This document shows positions 5,119 through 11,129 of a stretch of DNA of 11,129 bases, piece by piece. The notes beneath the pieces were generated by a model. It did not search any database, was not told the DNA's origin, and saw only the letters and a program-made list of their open reading frames with translations. Numbering within the stretch: the first letter of the stretch is position 1; the number at the start of each line of letters is the position of its first letter. Both the position numbers and the translations under genes were made by a program. The stretch is from contig JAFYLN010000189.1 in the NCBI GenBank assembly GCA_017537045.1, positions 1-11,129 of the forward strand, given 5' to 3'. The DNA is from Oscillospiraceae bacterium (lineage in GTDB: Bacteria > Bacillota_A > Clostridia > Oscillospirales > Oscillospiraceae).

Positions 5119-7056
5119 ATGCTGGACTTTGTTCGAATTGCCTGCGCCGTGCCTGCTGTCAAGGTGGGAGATGTGAAGAAAAACACGGAGGACATCTGTG
5201 CCTATACGGAAAAGGCCGAAGCACAGAATGCCGACATTGTTGTGTTCCCGGAACTGGCTATGACCGGCTATACCTGCGGTGACCTGTTCTTTCAGGATGT
5301 GCTGTGGAAATCCGTTAAAGATGGGTTGAAGCAGATTTGCGAATGCTCTGAAAAGCATCCTGCGCTGAATGTGGTTCTTGGCCTTCCAATCAGAATCAAC
5401 AGCAAGCTGCTTAACTGCGCTGTTGTGATTCAAAATGGCGGCATACGCGGAATCGTGCCCAAAACCTATCTGACCGATGCGGAAAAGCGCTGGTTTGTTT
5501 CCGGCTGGGATCTGAAAGAAACCTCCGCTGGGATGGATGTGTTTGGAAGAGATGAATTTGGCTTTACTTCTCTGGGAACTGATCTGCTGATTGAGATTGG
5601 TGATGGTGCCGTGCTTGGTATTGAAATCTGCGAGGATATGAATGCGCCAATTCCACCTTCCAGGTTGCTTGCACTGAATGGCGCGAATGTGATCGTAAAC
5701 CTCTCTGCTTCTCCGGAGCAGGTAGGAAAGCGCGCCCAGAGAAAGGATCGGGTGAAGGCAAATTCTGTGGCGGGTACCTGCATTTATGCCTATGTGTCCG
5801 CAGGCTATACAGAATCCACCGCAGATCAGGTTTACAGTGGTCACAGTATGATCGCGGAAAACGGCACCGTTTTGAAAGAAAATGAAAATCTGATCGATTC
5901 CGGTTATATGATCATTCAGGATTGCGATCTGGGCAGGATCAACGCAGAGCGCAGAAAAAATCCGTCCTTCCAGCAGGCTTCCAGTTTCTATGGAGACAGA
6001 CAGTATCTCAATGAATCCATGCTTGGAAATGCACAGCTCCGTTCCGATGGCACGCTTTACCCCGTACAAAAGCTGCCCTTTATCCCCTCTACAAAGGCGG
6101 AACGGGATGCCTATTGCAAGGATGTGTTCCGGCTTCAGGCAGCAGGCCTTGCCCAACGGCTGAAGACCATCAATTCCAATGCGGTTATCGGTATTTCCGG
6201 CGGCCTGGATTCCACATTGGCACTGCTGGTCTGCGTGGAGGCCATGCGGATGCTGGGTCGTCCTGCTACGGATATTTACGGCGTAACCATGCCCTGTTTC
6301 GGCACCTCCGACCGCACCTACAACAATTCCTGGGAACTGATGAAAAAGCTTGGCATCAACGCCAAAGAAATCAGAATCAAAAATGCCGTTGCCCTCCACT
6401 TTGAGGATATCGGCCATGACAAGAGTGTCCACAACGGCACCTATGAGAACTCTCAGGCAAGAGAGCGCACCCAGATTTTGATGGACTATGCTTCCGTGGT
6501 GAACGGCATCGTAGTCGGTACCGGTGACCTCAGCGAACTGGCCCTGGGCTGGTGCACCTACAACGGCGACCATATGGCAATGTATGGTGTTAACGGCAGC
6601 ATTCCCAAGACCCTGATCCGCTGGATCATCGAAGCAGTTGCAGAGGATGAAGCATTTGCAGCCTCCCGTGATGTGCTCATGGACATTCTGGACACCCCCA
6701 TCAGCCCCGAGCTGCTGCCTCCCGATGCACAGGGCAAGATCGCCCAGCAGACAGAAGATCTGGTCGGCCCCTATGCGCTGCACGACTTCTACCTGTACCA
6801 CATGCTGAATTTCGGCTTTACGCCCACCAAGATCTACACTTTGGCCTGCCGTGCATTCAAAGATGATTTTGAACCTGCGGTGATCAAGAAATGGCTGCGC
6901 ACCTTCTATTGGCGTTTCTTCACCCAGCAGTTTAAACGCAACTGCATGCCTGACGGTGCCAAGGCACTGCCCATCAGTTTCAGCCCCCGGGGCGACTGGA
7001 ATATGCCCAGTGATGCTACGGCTCGTATCTGGCTGGACGAGGTGGACGCTCTATAA
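5119..7056 (+). CDS. nadE: Glutamine-dependent NAD(+) synthetase
   Basis: This is the last step of NAD synthesis: it amidates nicotinic acid adenine dinucleotide using ammonia from glutamine. The 645 residues form the long two-domain type. An N-terminal nitrilase-fold glutaminase (about 1-290) has the catalytic triad Glu45 (FPELAMTGY), Lys115 (VPKTYL) and Cys171 (EICEDMNAP), spaced as in M. tuberculosis NadE. A C-terminal synthetase domain (about 320-645) has the ATP pyrophosphatase P-loop SGGLDS at 360-365. VGTGDLSELALGWCTYNGDH and a C-terminal RGDWNMPSD follow. GGAGG precedes the ATG. It is a single-gene unit with its own promoter and a strong terminator. No truncation or missing active-site residue was found. 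Confidence 0.97.
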   Translation: MLDFVRIACAVPAVKVGDVKKNTEDICAYTEKAEAQNADIVVFPELAMTGYTCGDLFFQDVLWKSVKDGLKQICECSEKHPALNVVLGLPIRINSKLLNCAVVIQNGGIRGIVPKTYLTDAEKRWFVSGWDLKETSAGMDVFGRDEFGFTSLGTDLLIEIGDGAVLGIEICEDMNAPIPPSRLLALNGANVIVNLSASPEQVGKRAQRKDRVKANSVAGTCIYAYVSAGYTESTADQVYSGHSMIAENGTVLKENENLIDSGYMIIQDCDLGRINAERRKNPSFQQASSFYGDRQYLNESMLGNAQLRSDGTLYPVQKLPFIPSTKAERDAYCKDVFRLQAAGLAQRLKTINSNAVIGISGGLDSTLALLVCVEAMRMLGRPATDIYGVTMPCFGTSDRTYNNSWELMKKLGINAKEIRIKNAVALHFEDIGHDKSVHNGTYENSQARERTQILMDYASVVNGIVVGTGDLSELALGWCTYNGDHMAMYGVNGSIPKTLIRWIIEAVAEDEAFAASRDVLMDILDTPISPELLPPDAQGKIAQQTEDLVGPYALHDFYLYHMLNFGFTPTKIYTLACRAFKDDFEPAVIKKWLRTFYWRFFTQQFKRNCMPDGAKALPISFSPRGDWNMPSDATARIWLDEVDAL

Positions 7057-7068
7057 ATATATAATAGT

Positions 7069-7099
7069 AAGGGTGGACTTTTGTCCGCCCTTGATTTTT
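7069..7099 (+). terminator. Intrinsic terminator after nadE
   Basis: A 10-bp stem, AAGGGTGGAC (7069-7078) with GTCCGCCCTT (7083-7092) including one G-T pair, closes a TTTT loop. It is followed by GATTTTT. It begins 12 bases after the nadE stop codon. Confidence 0.9.
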
Positions 7100-7143
7100 G
7101 CAAATATAAATTGATGTTTGTCGTACCATGTAGCGTGGATAAC

Positions 7144-7240
7144 GTAGGGGCGGCGACCCGCCGCCCGGCGGTACAATGTTGTGAATTCGTCGAAAACCAA
7201 TGCAAATTCGTAACAGCGGGCGGCTGATAGCCGCCCCTAC
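7144..7240. repeat. 97-bp element with GC-rich terminal inverted repeats
   Basis: The left end GTAGGGGCGGC (7144-7154, continuing to CCGCCCG) and the right end GCCGCCCCTAC (7230-7240, beginning GCGGGCGGC at 7216) are inverted copies of roughly 24 bases with a few differences. Each end is also a hairpin by itself (left GGCGGCG-ACC-CGCCGCC, right GGGCGGC-TGATA-GCCGCCC). The inner part belongs to the 108-bp repeat. Copy 1 of that repeat, at 201-308, lacks the left inverted end. It may be a small MITE-like or REP-like unit; no transposase is present. Confidence 0.6.
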
Positions 7241-7276
7241 ATTCATAATCGAAACGGAACGATAAACTGAAATTTG
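7169..7276 (+). repeat. 108-bp dispersed repeat, copy 2
   Basis: This is an almost identical copy of 201-308, at a constant offset of 6968 with three substitutions seen and no indel. It lies in the convergent gap between nadE and dpaB and ends 7 bases from the dpaB stop codon. The GC-rich palindrome inside it (7216-7240) is likely to form the 3' end structure of dpaAB transcripts, as no classical terminator with a T-run is visible there. Confidence 0.85.
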
Positions 7277-7283
7277 CAATACA

Positions 7284-7844
7284 CTACAATAGTACCGGCT
7301 GAAGCTGCTTTCCTGCAAGTGCTGCTTCCAGTGCTTGCGGGATTTTTGTAAAGTCAGCGACTATGCTGGTGGGTTTCTTTTCTGCATCGTCCTGCCGGAA
7401 CGGTACAAAATAATAGTGCTTTCTTGCCATCAACTTACCGATATTCTCTGCTGCGCCTGCCAGCGCGTCATTGGTGGAGACAGCCACGATTACCGGACGA
7501 CCGTTCCGCAGATGACTTTTTGCCGCCATGGTTACCGGTGTATCGGCAATGGAATGAGCCAGTTTTGCCAGAGTATTGCCGGTACATGGTGCGATGACCA
7601 GAGCATCCAGCAGTTTCTTCGGGCCGATGGGTTCCACAGCTTCAATGCTGCGCAGCACTTTGGCACCGCAGACTTCTTCGGCACGTTTCAGATGACCGGC
7701 TGCGGTTCCAAAGCGGCTGTCAATGGAAGCGGATGCAAAAGAAAAGACGGGAATCACATGATGCGCCTTTGCAAGCTGCTCCATTATGGGGAAAACCTCA
7801 GAAAATGTACAAAAGGAGCCACACATAGCAAATCCAATTTCCAT
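7284..7844 (-). CDS. dpaB: Dipicolinate synthase subunit B
   Basis: DpaB (SpoVFB) acts with DpaA to make dipicolinic acid from a lysine-pathway intermediate in the mother cell during sporulation; the acid then loads the spore core. The protein has 186 residues, a flavoprotein-like Rossmann fold. The N-terminus MEIGFAMCGSFCTFSEVFP is the family signature. IAPCTGNTLAKLAHSIADTP and AVSTNDALAGAAENIGKLM follow, with FVPFRQDDAEKKPTS near the C-terminus, closely like B. subtilis SpoVFB. The start chosen has AAAGGAGG six bases upstream; an in-frame ATG 24 bases earlier lacks such a site. The gene follows dpaA with a 2-base gap, and its Shine-Dalgarno lies inside the end of dpaA, so translation is probably coupled. 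Confidence 0.95.
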   Translation of the reverse strand: MEIGFAMCGSFCTFSEVFPIMEQLAKAHHVIPVFSFASASIDSRFGTAAGHLKRAEEVCGAKVLRSIEAVEPIGPKKLLDALVIAPCTGNTLAKLAHSIADTPVTMAAKSHLRNGRPVIVAVSTNDALAGAAENIGKLMARKHYYFVPFRQDDAEKKPTSIVADFTKIPQALEAALAGKQLQPVLL

Positions 7845-7846
7845 TT

Positions 7847-8584
7847 TTATACCTCCTTTCCCAGACATAAGCGAACAAAGGTCTTTGCAATCAGCTTTCC
7901 GGATGCTTCGGGTGCCATTTTACCCGGAAGTCCCCGTGCATCAATGATATTATTTCCGCACATTCCGGGCTTTGATGCCAGCTCCAGAATTACCGCATCT
8001 TCTTTTGCGTCCATATCCGGCAAGACCATTACCGGCACGGTGTTCATAATCACATCATACCGGCGCAGTTCCTGCGCGGCATCACCGATGGAAATACCGC
8101 GGCATCCCAGCGCACGGATCATTGCCCGGTCGGTATCTTTTCTGGCTGCTGCTGTGACTGCAGCACCTTTCTTCTCTAAAATCCTGCATAGGCATTTCCC
8201 GATCCGCCCCCAACCTACGATCAGAACCTTGCAGCCTGCAGGCAGTGTTCCCAGCTTGCTTTCTGCGATCTCAAGTGCGCAGCCTGCAGTGATCGCTGCA
8301 TTTTCCGCCAGATAATAAGGATCCTGCAAAAAATCCACAGTTGCATATTCTTTCAGCAGCAGCGAGGAAAGATTTCCACCGGATATAATAATATTCTCTG
8401 GAAGATCTCTCAGAATATGTGCCAGATACTCATCGCCTGAGGGGAAACTTGGCACCGGAAGCAGCAGGTGTGTGATATCCGGCGCAGCCTTTCGTGTAAC
8501 ATGCAGACCCATTTCAGATAGATAGTCCCCGGCGCGGCGGACTGCTTCGCTGCGGGGGATGCATAGGATACTTCCGTGAATCAT
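7847..8584 (-). CDS. dpaA: Dipicolinate synthase subunit A (compact form)
   Basis: DpaA (SpoVFA) is the NAD(P)H-dependent partner of DpaB in dipicolinic acid synthesis for spores. From the chosen ATG it has 245 residues, about 50 fewer than the roughly 297 of B. subtilis. The shortening is spread through the N-terminal part rather than being a clear truncation. The nucleotide-binding Rossmann motif VLIVGWGRIG is at 120-129. NTVPVMVLPD, ILELASKPG and DARGLPGKMAPEASGK match the family C-terminus. Two ATGs lie six bases apart (8590 and 8584). AAAGGG suits the second better by spacing, so 8584 is preferred. The reading frame stays open upstream to 8992, but that part overlaps the divergent gene and is not protein-like. 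The promoter should be of the late mother-cell type (SigE/SigK); a CATAATCT at about 8612-8605 is only a weak candidate -10. Confidence 0.93.
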   Translation of the reverse strand: MIHGSILCIPRSEAVRRAGDYLSEMGLHVTRKAAPDITHLLLPVPSFPSGDEYLAHILRDLPENIIISGGNLSSLLLKEYATVDFLQDPYYLAENAAITAGCALEIAESKLGTLPAGCKVLIVGWGRIGKCLCRILEKKGAAVTAAARKDTDRAMIRALGCRGISIGDAAQELRRYDVIMNTVPVMVLPDMDAKEDAVILELASKPGMCGNNIIDARGLPGKMAPEASGKLIAKTFVRLCLGKEV

Positions 8585-8633
8585 TGCCATCACCCTTTCG
8601 TGCCAGATTATGCAATTGGCGGCACGGATGTGC

Positions 8634-8661
8634 TTGATTTTTTTATATCCATGCGTATAAT
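8634..8661 (+). promoter_or_regulatory. Sigma-A-type promoter of the DUF4364-MBL unit
   Basis: TTGATT (8634-8639) and a perfect TATAAT (8656-8661) are separated by 16 bases, with TG at 8652-8653. The start point near 8668 leaves a very short leader before AGAGGTG (8669-8675) and the ATG at 8681. It lies in the about 96-base gap shared with the divergent dpaA. Confidence 0.75.
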
Positions 8662-8680
8662 AAAAATAAGAGGTGATATT

Positions 8681-9220
8681 ATGCAGAGATTGGGCTTTAT
8701 TCATGATATGCTGGATGTGAAGGTGCTTGTGTTGTTTGTGATGGCGCGGGTGAACTATCCTGTTACCAGCAGTGAGATTTATGAACTGTGCTATCAGGAC
8801 GATTGCCTGAGTTATTTTGATGTTTGTACCGCTGTTCCTGAGCTGGTGAGTTCCGGCCATCTGAAAGAGGTGGAAGACCAGAAGTACGCCATCACCGAAA
8901 AGGGCAGGGCGGACGGTTCCTTGACCGAAGATTCTATTGCCTTTACGGTGAAACAGCGGGCAGAGAACGCTGTCGCCAAATACAACCGTCAAATCCGCCG
9001 TTCCAGCTTTGTAAAAACACAGGTCATCCCCCGTGATACAGGCGATTTCTCTGTGATCATGGCACTGGATGATGAGATGGGAAATCTGATGACACTGGAA
9101 CTGGTGGCACCTGATCAGCGCCAGGCTGTCCGTCTGGGAAAACTATTCGAAAAGAAGGCTGAAATGGTCTACAATCTGACTATGGCAGAACTTCTGGATG
9201 ATGAAGACGAATTGGAATGA
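8681..9220 (+). CDS. DUF4364 family protein
   Basis: A 179-residue cytoplasmic protein matching, from memory, the Firmicutes family DUF4364. The start MQRLGFIHDMLDVKVLVLF and the middle YAITEKGRADG are typical. The first half reads like a winged-helix module: residues 5-70 have LDVKVLVLFVMARVNYPVTSS-type helices, then a GHLKEVEDQKYAITEKG strand-turn-strand wing. A DNA-binding role is therefore plausible but unproven. The C-terminal half (about 105-179) has a mixed strand/helix pattern and an acidic end. The ATG at 8681 has AGAGGTG in front and a close promoter. The in-frame region upstream back to 8576 crosses the promoter and is not coding. Its stop is one base before the next ATG, so the two genes form an operon. 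Confidence 0.85.
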   Translation: MQRLGFIHDMLDVKVLVLFVMARVNYPVTSSEIYELCYQDDCLSYFDVCTAVPELVSSGHLKEVEDQKYAITEKGRADGSLTEDSIAFTVKQRAENAVAKYNRQIRRSSFVKTQVIPRDTGDFSVIMALDDEMGNLMTLELVAPDQRQAVRLGKLFEKKAEMVYNLTMAELLDDEDELE

Positions 9221-9221
9221 C

Positions 9222-9983
9222 ATGAACGACTGGTTTACCGTTGAAAGTGTGGATGCAACTACCTATATCATTAGTGAGTATCGACATTGGGAAGAAACGC
9301 ATTGCTATTTGTTGATTGGCGAGACTTCTGCCTTGCTGATCGACACCGGATTGGGCATTGCCAATATCCGGGAACAGGTAGACCTGCTGACGGAGAAACC
9401 GGTTGCCGCCATTGCATCCCATGTCCATTGGGATCATATTGGCGGGCATAAGCACTTTTCTGATATCCTTGTCCACAAATTGGAGGAGGACTGGCTGAAC
9501 GGCTCTTTTCCGTTGCCAGTGCAGGCTGTCCGCAAGATGCTTTCAAAGGATTGCAGACTTCCGGATGCGTTTTGCCTTGATACCTATGAATTGTTTCAGG
9601 GAGAGCCGGGCAGAGTGTTGGAAGATGCAGAAGAAATTGATTTGGGCAAAAGATATATCAAGGTCTTGCATACACCGGGCCATGCACCGGGACATATGTG
9701 CTTTTGGGAAGAGGAAAGGGGATATTTGTTCAGCGGTGATCTTGTATACGAAGGTACGCTTTACGCAAACTACCCATCGACAGATCCACAGAAGTATTTA
9801 GAGTCTTTGGAGAAAATAGCTGCCTTGCCGGTACGGCGTCTTTTTCCCGGGCATCACAATCTGGATATCAAACCGGAACTGATTCCGCAAATAACAGATG
9901 TATTCCGGGCATTGCAGAAAGAAAACAAGCTATACCATGGCAGCGGTAAATTTGATGCTGGCAGTTTCAGGTTGCTGTTATAA
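9222..9983 (+). CDS. MBL-fold metallo-hydrolase (glyoxalase II-like)
   Basis: A 253-residue soluble hydrolase of the metallo-beta-lactamase superfamily. The full two-metal set is visible: H67, H69, D71 and H72 (SHVHWDHIGGH), H154 (TPGHAPGH), D173 (FSGDLVY) and H211 (FPGHHN). The substrate is not predictable; the TPGHAPGHMCFW layout is of the glyoxalase II/hydroxyacylglutathione hydrolase-like group rather than a true beta-lactamase. There is no signal peptide, so it is cytosolic. The start is taken at MNDWFTVESV, one base after the DUF4364 stop. An alternative ATG at 9198 overlaps that gene. The Shine-Dalgarno is weak for both, which fits translational coupling. A hairpin terminator follows. 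Confidence 0.9.
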   Translation: MNDWFTVESVDATTYIISEYRHWEETHCYLLIGETSALLIDTGLGIANIREQVDLLTEKPVAAIASHVHWDHIGGHKHFSDILVHKLEEDWLNGSFPLPVQAVRKMLSKDCRLPDAFCLDTYELFQGEPGRVLEDAEEIDLGKRYIKVLHTPGHAPGHMCFWEEERGYLFSGDLVYEGTLYANYPSTDPQKYLESLEKIAALPVRRLFPGHHNLDIKPELIPQITDVFRALQKENKLYHGSGKFDAGSFRLLL

Positions 9984-9993
9984 AGAAGAAATG

Positions 9994-10033
9994 AAACGAT
10001 TCGATCATTCTGATCGAACCGTTTTGCTAATTT
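9994..10033 (+). terminator. Intrinsic terminator after the MBL gene
   Basis: AAACGATTCGATCA (9994-10007) pairs with TGATCGAACCGTTT (10011-10024) around a 3-base loop, with one A-C mismatch, giving 13 pairs. TTTTGCTAATTT follows. It separates the MBL gene from the hpf promoter. Confidence 0.7.
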
Positions 10034-10066
10034 ACACAATCGAAACAACTTTTTGATGATTTCCTC

Positions 10067-10095
10067 TTGTCTAAAACGTCTAAATATGCTATAAT
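10067..10095 (+). promoter_or_regulatory. Promoter of hpf
   Basis: TTGTCT (10067-10072) and a perfect TATAAT (10090-10095) are 17 bases apart, with an extended -10 TG at 10087-10088. The leader holds a small hairpin CACCGA-AGGA-TCGGTG (10103-10118) just before AAAGGAG (10124-10130). SigB or SigH control, seen for hpf in some Firmicutes, is not indicated by this promoter. Confidence 0.75.
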
Positions 10096-10139
10096 ATCCA
10101 TACACCGAAGGATCGGTGAAACGAAAGGAGCTGCCGCAT

Positions 10140-10679
10140 ATGAAATTTCAGTACAGTGAGAAAAAAGTAAAACTGCCCGGAAACGTCCACGCTTATGCCG
10201 AAAAGAAGGTAATGAAGCTTGCACGCTATTTCGAGGAGGATGCGGAGGCACTTGTCGTCTTTTCTGTAGAAAAGAACCGGAATAAGGTGGAACTGACCGT
10301 TCACGGCGCAGGAACCTGGTTCCGGGCAAGCGAAAGCACATCTGATATGTTCGCATCCATAGATGCTGCTGTCGGCACCATTGAAGGCCAGATCCGCAAG
10401 AACAAGACCCGTCTGGCTCGCCGTCTGCGTCAGGATGCATTTGTGCGCAGTGTGCAGGAGGAAACCTCCTTTGCACCGGAAGCTGCAGAAGACGATTTGT
10501 CCATTACCCGTGTGAAGAGCTTCTACTTCAAACCGATGACAAGAGAAGAAGCCGTCTTGCAGATGAACCTGCTGGGTCATAACTTCTTCGCATTCCGTGA
10601 TGAAGATAACGGTGGTTCGTTTGCTGTTGTCTACCACAGAAATGACGGCGGCTATGGTCTGATCGACGACACAGAATGA
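10140..10679 (+). CDS. hpf: Long-form ribosome hibernation promoting factor
   Basis: Long HPF binds the 30S subunit and drives 70S dimerisation into inactive 100S ribosomes under starvation or in stationary phase. The protein has 179 residues. The N-terminal HPF/RaiA domain (about 1-100) has the beta-alpha-beta layout with the basic segment RKNKTRLARRLRQ at 86-98. A loosely conserved linker lies at about 101-120. The C-terminal dimerisation domain (about 121-179) has ITRVKSFYFKPMTREEAVLQ, MNLLGHNFFAF and the end GGYGLIDD, typical of the long form. The start is set by AAAGGAG nine bases ahead of the ATG. An in-frame GTG 24 bases earlier lies within the leader hairpin and is not used. It is monocistronic with a strong terminator and is placed directly upstream of an rRNA operon. 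Confidence 0.96.
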   Translation: MKFQYSEKKVKLPGNVHAYAEKKVMKLARYFEEDAEALVVFSVEKNRNKVELTVHGAGTWFRASESTSDMFASIDAAVGTIEGQIRKNKTRLARRLRQDAFVRSVQEETSFAPEAAEDDLSITRVKSFYFKPMTREEAVLQMNLLGHNFFAFRDEDNGGSFAVVYHRNDGGYGLIDDTE

Positions 10680-10699
10680 CAGGATAACCGGTTTTATAA

Positions 10700-10725
10700 G
10701 GAGCCTCGTAAGAGGCTCCTTTTTT
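10700..10725 (+). terminator. Intrinsic terminator after hpf
   Basis: A perfect 8-bp stem, GGAGCCTC (10700-10707) with GAGGCTCC (10712-10719), has a GTAA loop and six T. It isolates hpf from the rRNA promoters that begin 45 bases later. Confidence 0.95.
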
Positions 10726-10769
10726 GCGTGTGGATTGTACAAAAATATTGAAAAAATTGTAAAAAGTGC

Positions 10770-10798
10770 TTGACAAAAGGGGGGGTATCTGGTATTAT
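10770..10798 (+). promoter_or_regulatory. rRNA operon promoter P1
   Basis: A perfect -35 TTGACA (10770-10775) and -10 TATTAT (10793-10798) are 17 bases apart. The 40 bases upstream are A/T tracts (10740-10768), as in an UP element. Between the two promoters the transcript can form GCTGTCC-GGTC-GGGCAGC (about 10805-10822). Confidence 0.9.
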
Positions 10799-10872
10799 GT
10801 TCAAGCTGTCCGGTCGGGCAGCGCGAAAAGAAGAACAGCAAAAAGAAATTTGAAAAAACTTGAAAAAAGTTC

Positions 10873-10901
10873 TTGACAAATGGATGAAGCTGTGCTAGTA
10901 T
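10873..10901 (+). promoter_or_regulatory. rRNA operon promoter P2
   Basis: A perfect -35 TTGACA (10873-10878) and -10 TAGTAT (10896-10901) are 17 bases apart, with an extended TG at 10893-10894. The upstream 21 bases (10860-10880) match those of P1 (10757-10777) at 19 positions, so P2 looks like a tandem copy of P1 at 103-base spacing. Confidence 0.88.
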
Positions 10902-10904
10902 AAG

Positions 10905-11105
10905 CAAGCTGACCGCGAGAGCGGGAAGCACACTGTACCTTGTAAATTGAATAACGTGAAAACGAACTATGAACACCTTGGACATTTGAAATGAATGTTT
11001 AAGATCGATTTGAAATCGAAATTAAGCCAACGAAAATTCTTGAGTAATTTGCTAAGACGAATTGTTCAGAAAATGATTTGAGGCACGAAAGTGCTTTAGA
11101 TACAA
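10905..11105 (+). other. Pre-16S rRNA leader
   Basis: This about 200-base transcribed leader lies between promoter P2 and the 16S gene and has no reading frame of note. It begins with a CCGC-GAGA-GCGG hairpin (about 10913-10924). A boxA-like TGTACCTTGTAAA is at 10934-10946 and could load the antitermination complex. CGATTT/AAATCG (about 11007-11019) and a GCAC-GAAA-GTGC tetraloop hairpin (11083-11094) follow. Part of it should pair with sequence past the 16S 3' end for RNase III processing; that partner is outside the window. Confidence 0.65.
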
Positions 11106-11129
11106 TTTTTTGAGAGTTTGATCCTGGCT
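11106..11129 (+). rRNA. rrs: 16S ribosomal RNA, first bases only
   Basis: The last bases contain GAGTTTGATCCTGGCT, the universal 16S 5' sequence (the 27F primer region). Counting back eight bases from GAGTTTGATC, as in E. coli, puts the mature 5' end near 11106. The gene is cut by the window edge. Confidence 0.95.

Noticed and set aside
5092..6801. 569-codon open frame opposite nadE
   Set aside because: It is antisense to a complete NAD synthetase; its composition is typical of a shadow frame.
7144..7276. Insertion sequence
   Set aside because: It has inverted ends but is about 100 bp long, with no transposase and no target duplication that I can see.
7335..8315. 326-codon open frame opposite dpaB and dpaA
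   Set aside because: It covers both dpa genes in antisense and shows no protein-like pattern.
8585..8992. N-terminal extension of dpaA to 8992
   Set aside because: It would overlap the DUF4364 gene and its promoter; the extra residues look random, and a suitable Shine-Dalgarno exists at the inner start.
10089..10985. 298-codon open frame opposite hpf and the rRNA promoters
   Set aside because: It crosses a terminator, two rRNA promoters and hpf in antisense.

Overview
The window reads as a chromosomal housekeeping segment of a low-to-mid GC, endospore-forming member of the Clostridia, most likely Oscillospiraceae/Ruminococcaceae-like. The evidence is strong AGGAGG-type ribosome binding sites, sigma-A-type promoters with extended -10 elements, an S-box (SAM-I) riboswitch on metK, long-form HPF, a DUF4364 protein and the dipicolinate synthase pair dpaA/dpaB. 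The family-level placement is inference from protein and repeat style. There are ten protein genes, the first 24 or so bases of a 16S rRNA gene at the right edge, no tRNA and no CRISPR array.

Layout. Bases 1-437 are non-coding and repeat-rich. 438-992 (+) encodes a small uncharacterised protein whose stop codon lies in the loop of a bidirectional terminator. On the minus strand lie glpK (glycerol kinase, 1015-2508) and, upstream of it, a rhomboid-like membrane protein with a C-terminal Cys/His zinc-binding tail (2560-3435). An intrinsic terminator separates these two. A divergent promoter at 3530-3557 drives a SAM-I riboswitch and then metK (3813-4958). nadE, glutamine-dependent NAD synthetase (5119-7056, +), follows with its own promoter and terminator. 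A second repeat cluster (7144-7276) sits between the converging nadE and dpaB. The minus-strand dpaA-dpaB operon (8584-7284) makes dipicolinic acid for spore cores. Divergent from it is a two-gene unit encoding DUF4364 and an MBL-fold hydrolase (8681-9983). hpf (10140-10679, +) encodes the ribosome hibernation factor, and directly after its terminator come two tandem rRNA promoters, a 16S leader and the 16S start.

The genes are mostly independent units with their own promoters and terminators. Three relations are of functional interest. metK is regulated by its own product through the riboswitch. dpaA and dpaB are tightly coupled (2-nt gap). A ribosome-silencing factor (hpf) neighbours a ribosomal RNA operon.

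The most unusual non-coding content is a family of about 41-bp palindromic repeats with ends TGTCATT and AATCTCC. Three copies are seen: two form an inverted pair at the left edge, and one lies between the riboswitch terminator and the metK start. Their stems show a compensatory base change. A separate 108-bp repeat occurs twice, about 7 kb apart. No clearly new multi-gene system was found. The best leads are the repeat in the metK leader, the zinc-tailed pseudo-rhomboid, the possible ADP-ribosyltransferase-like small protein, the terminator in front of glpK and the duplicated rRNA promoter.
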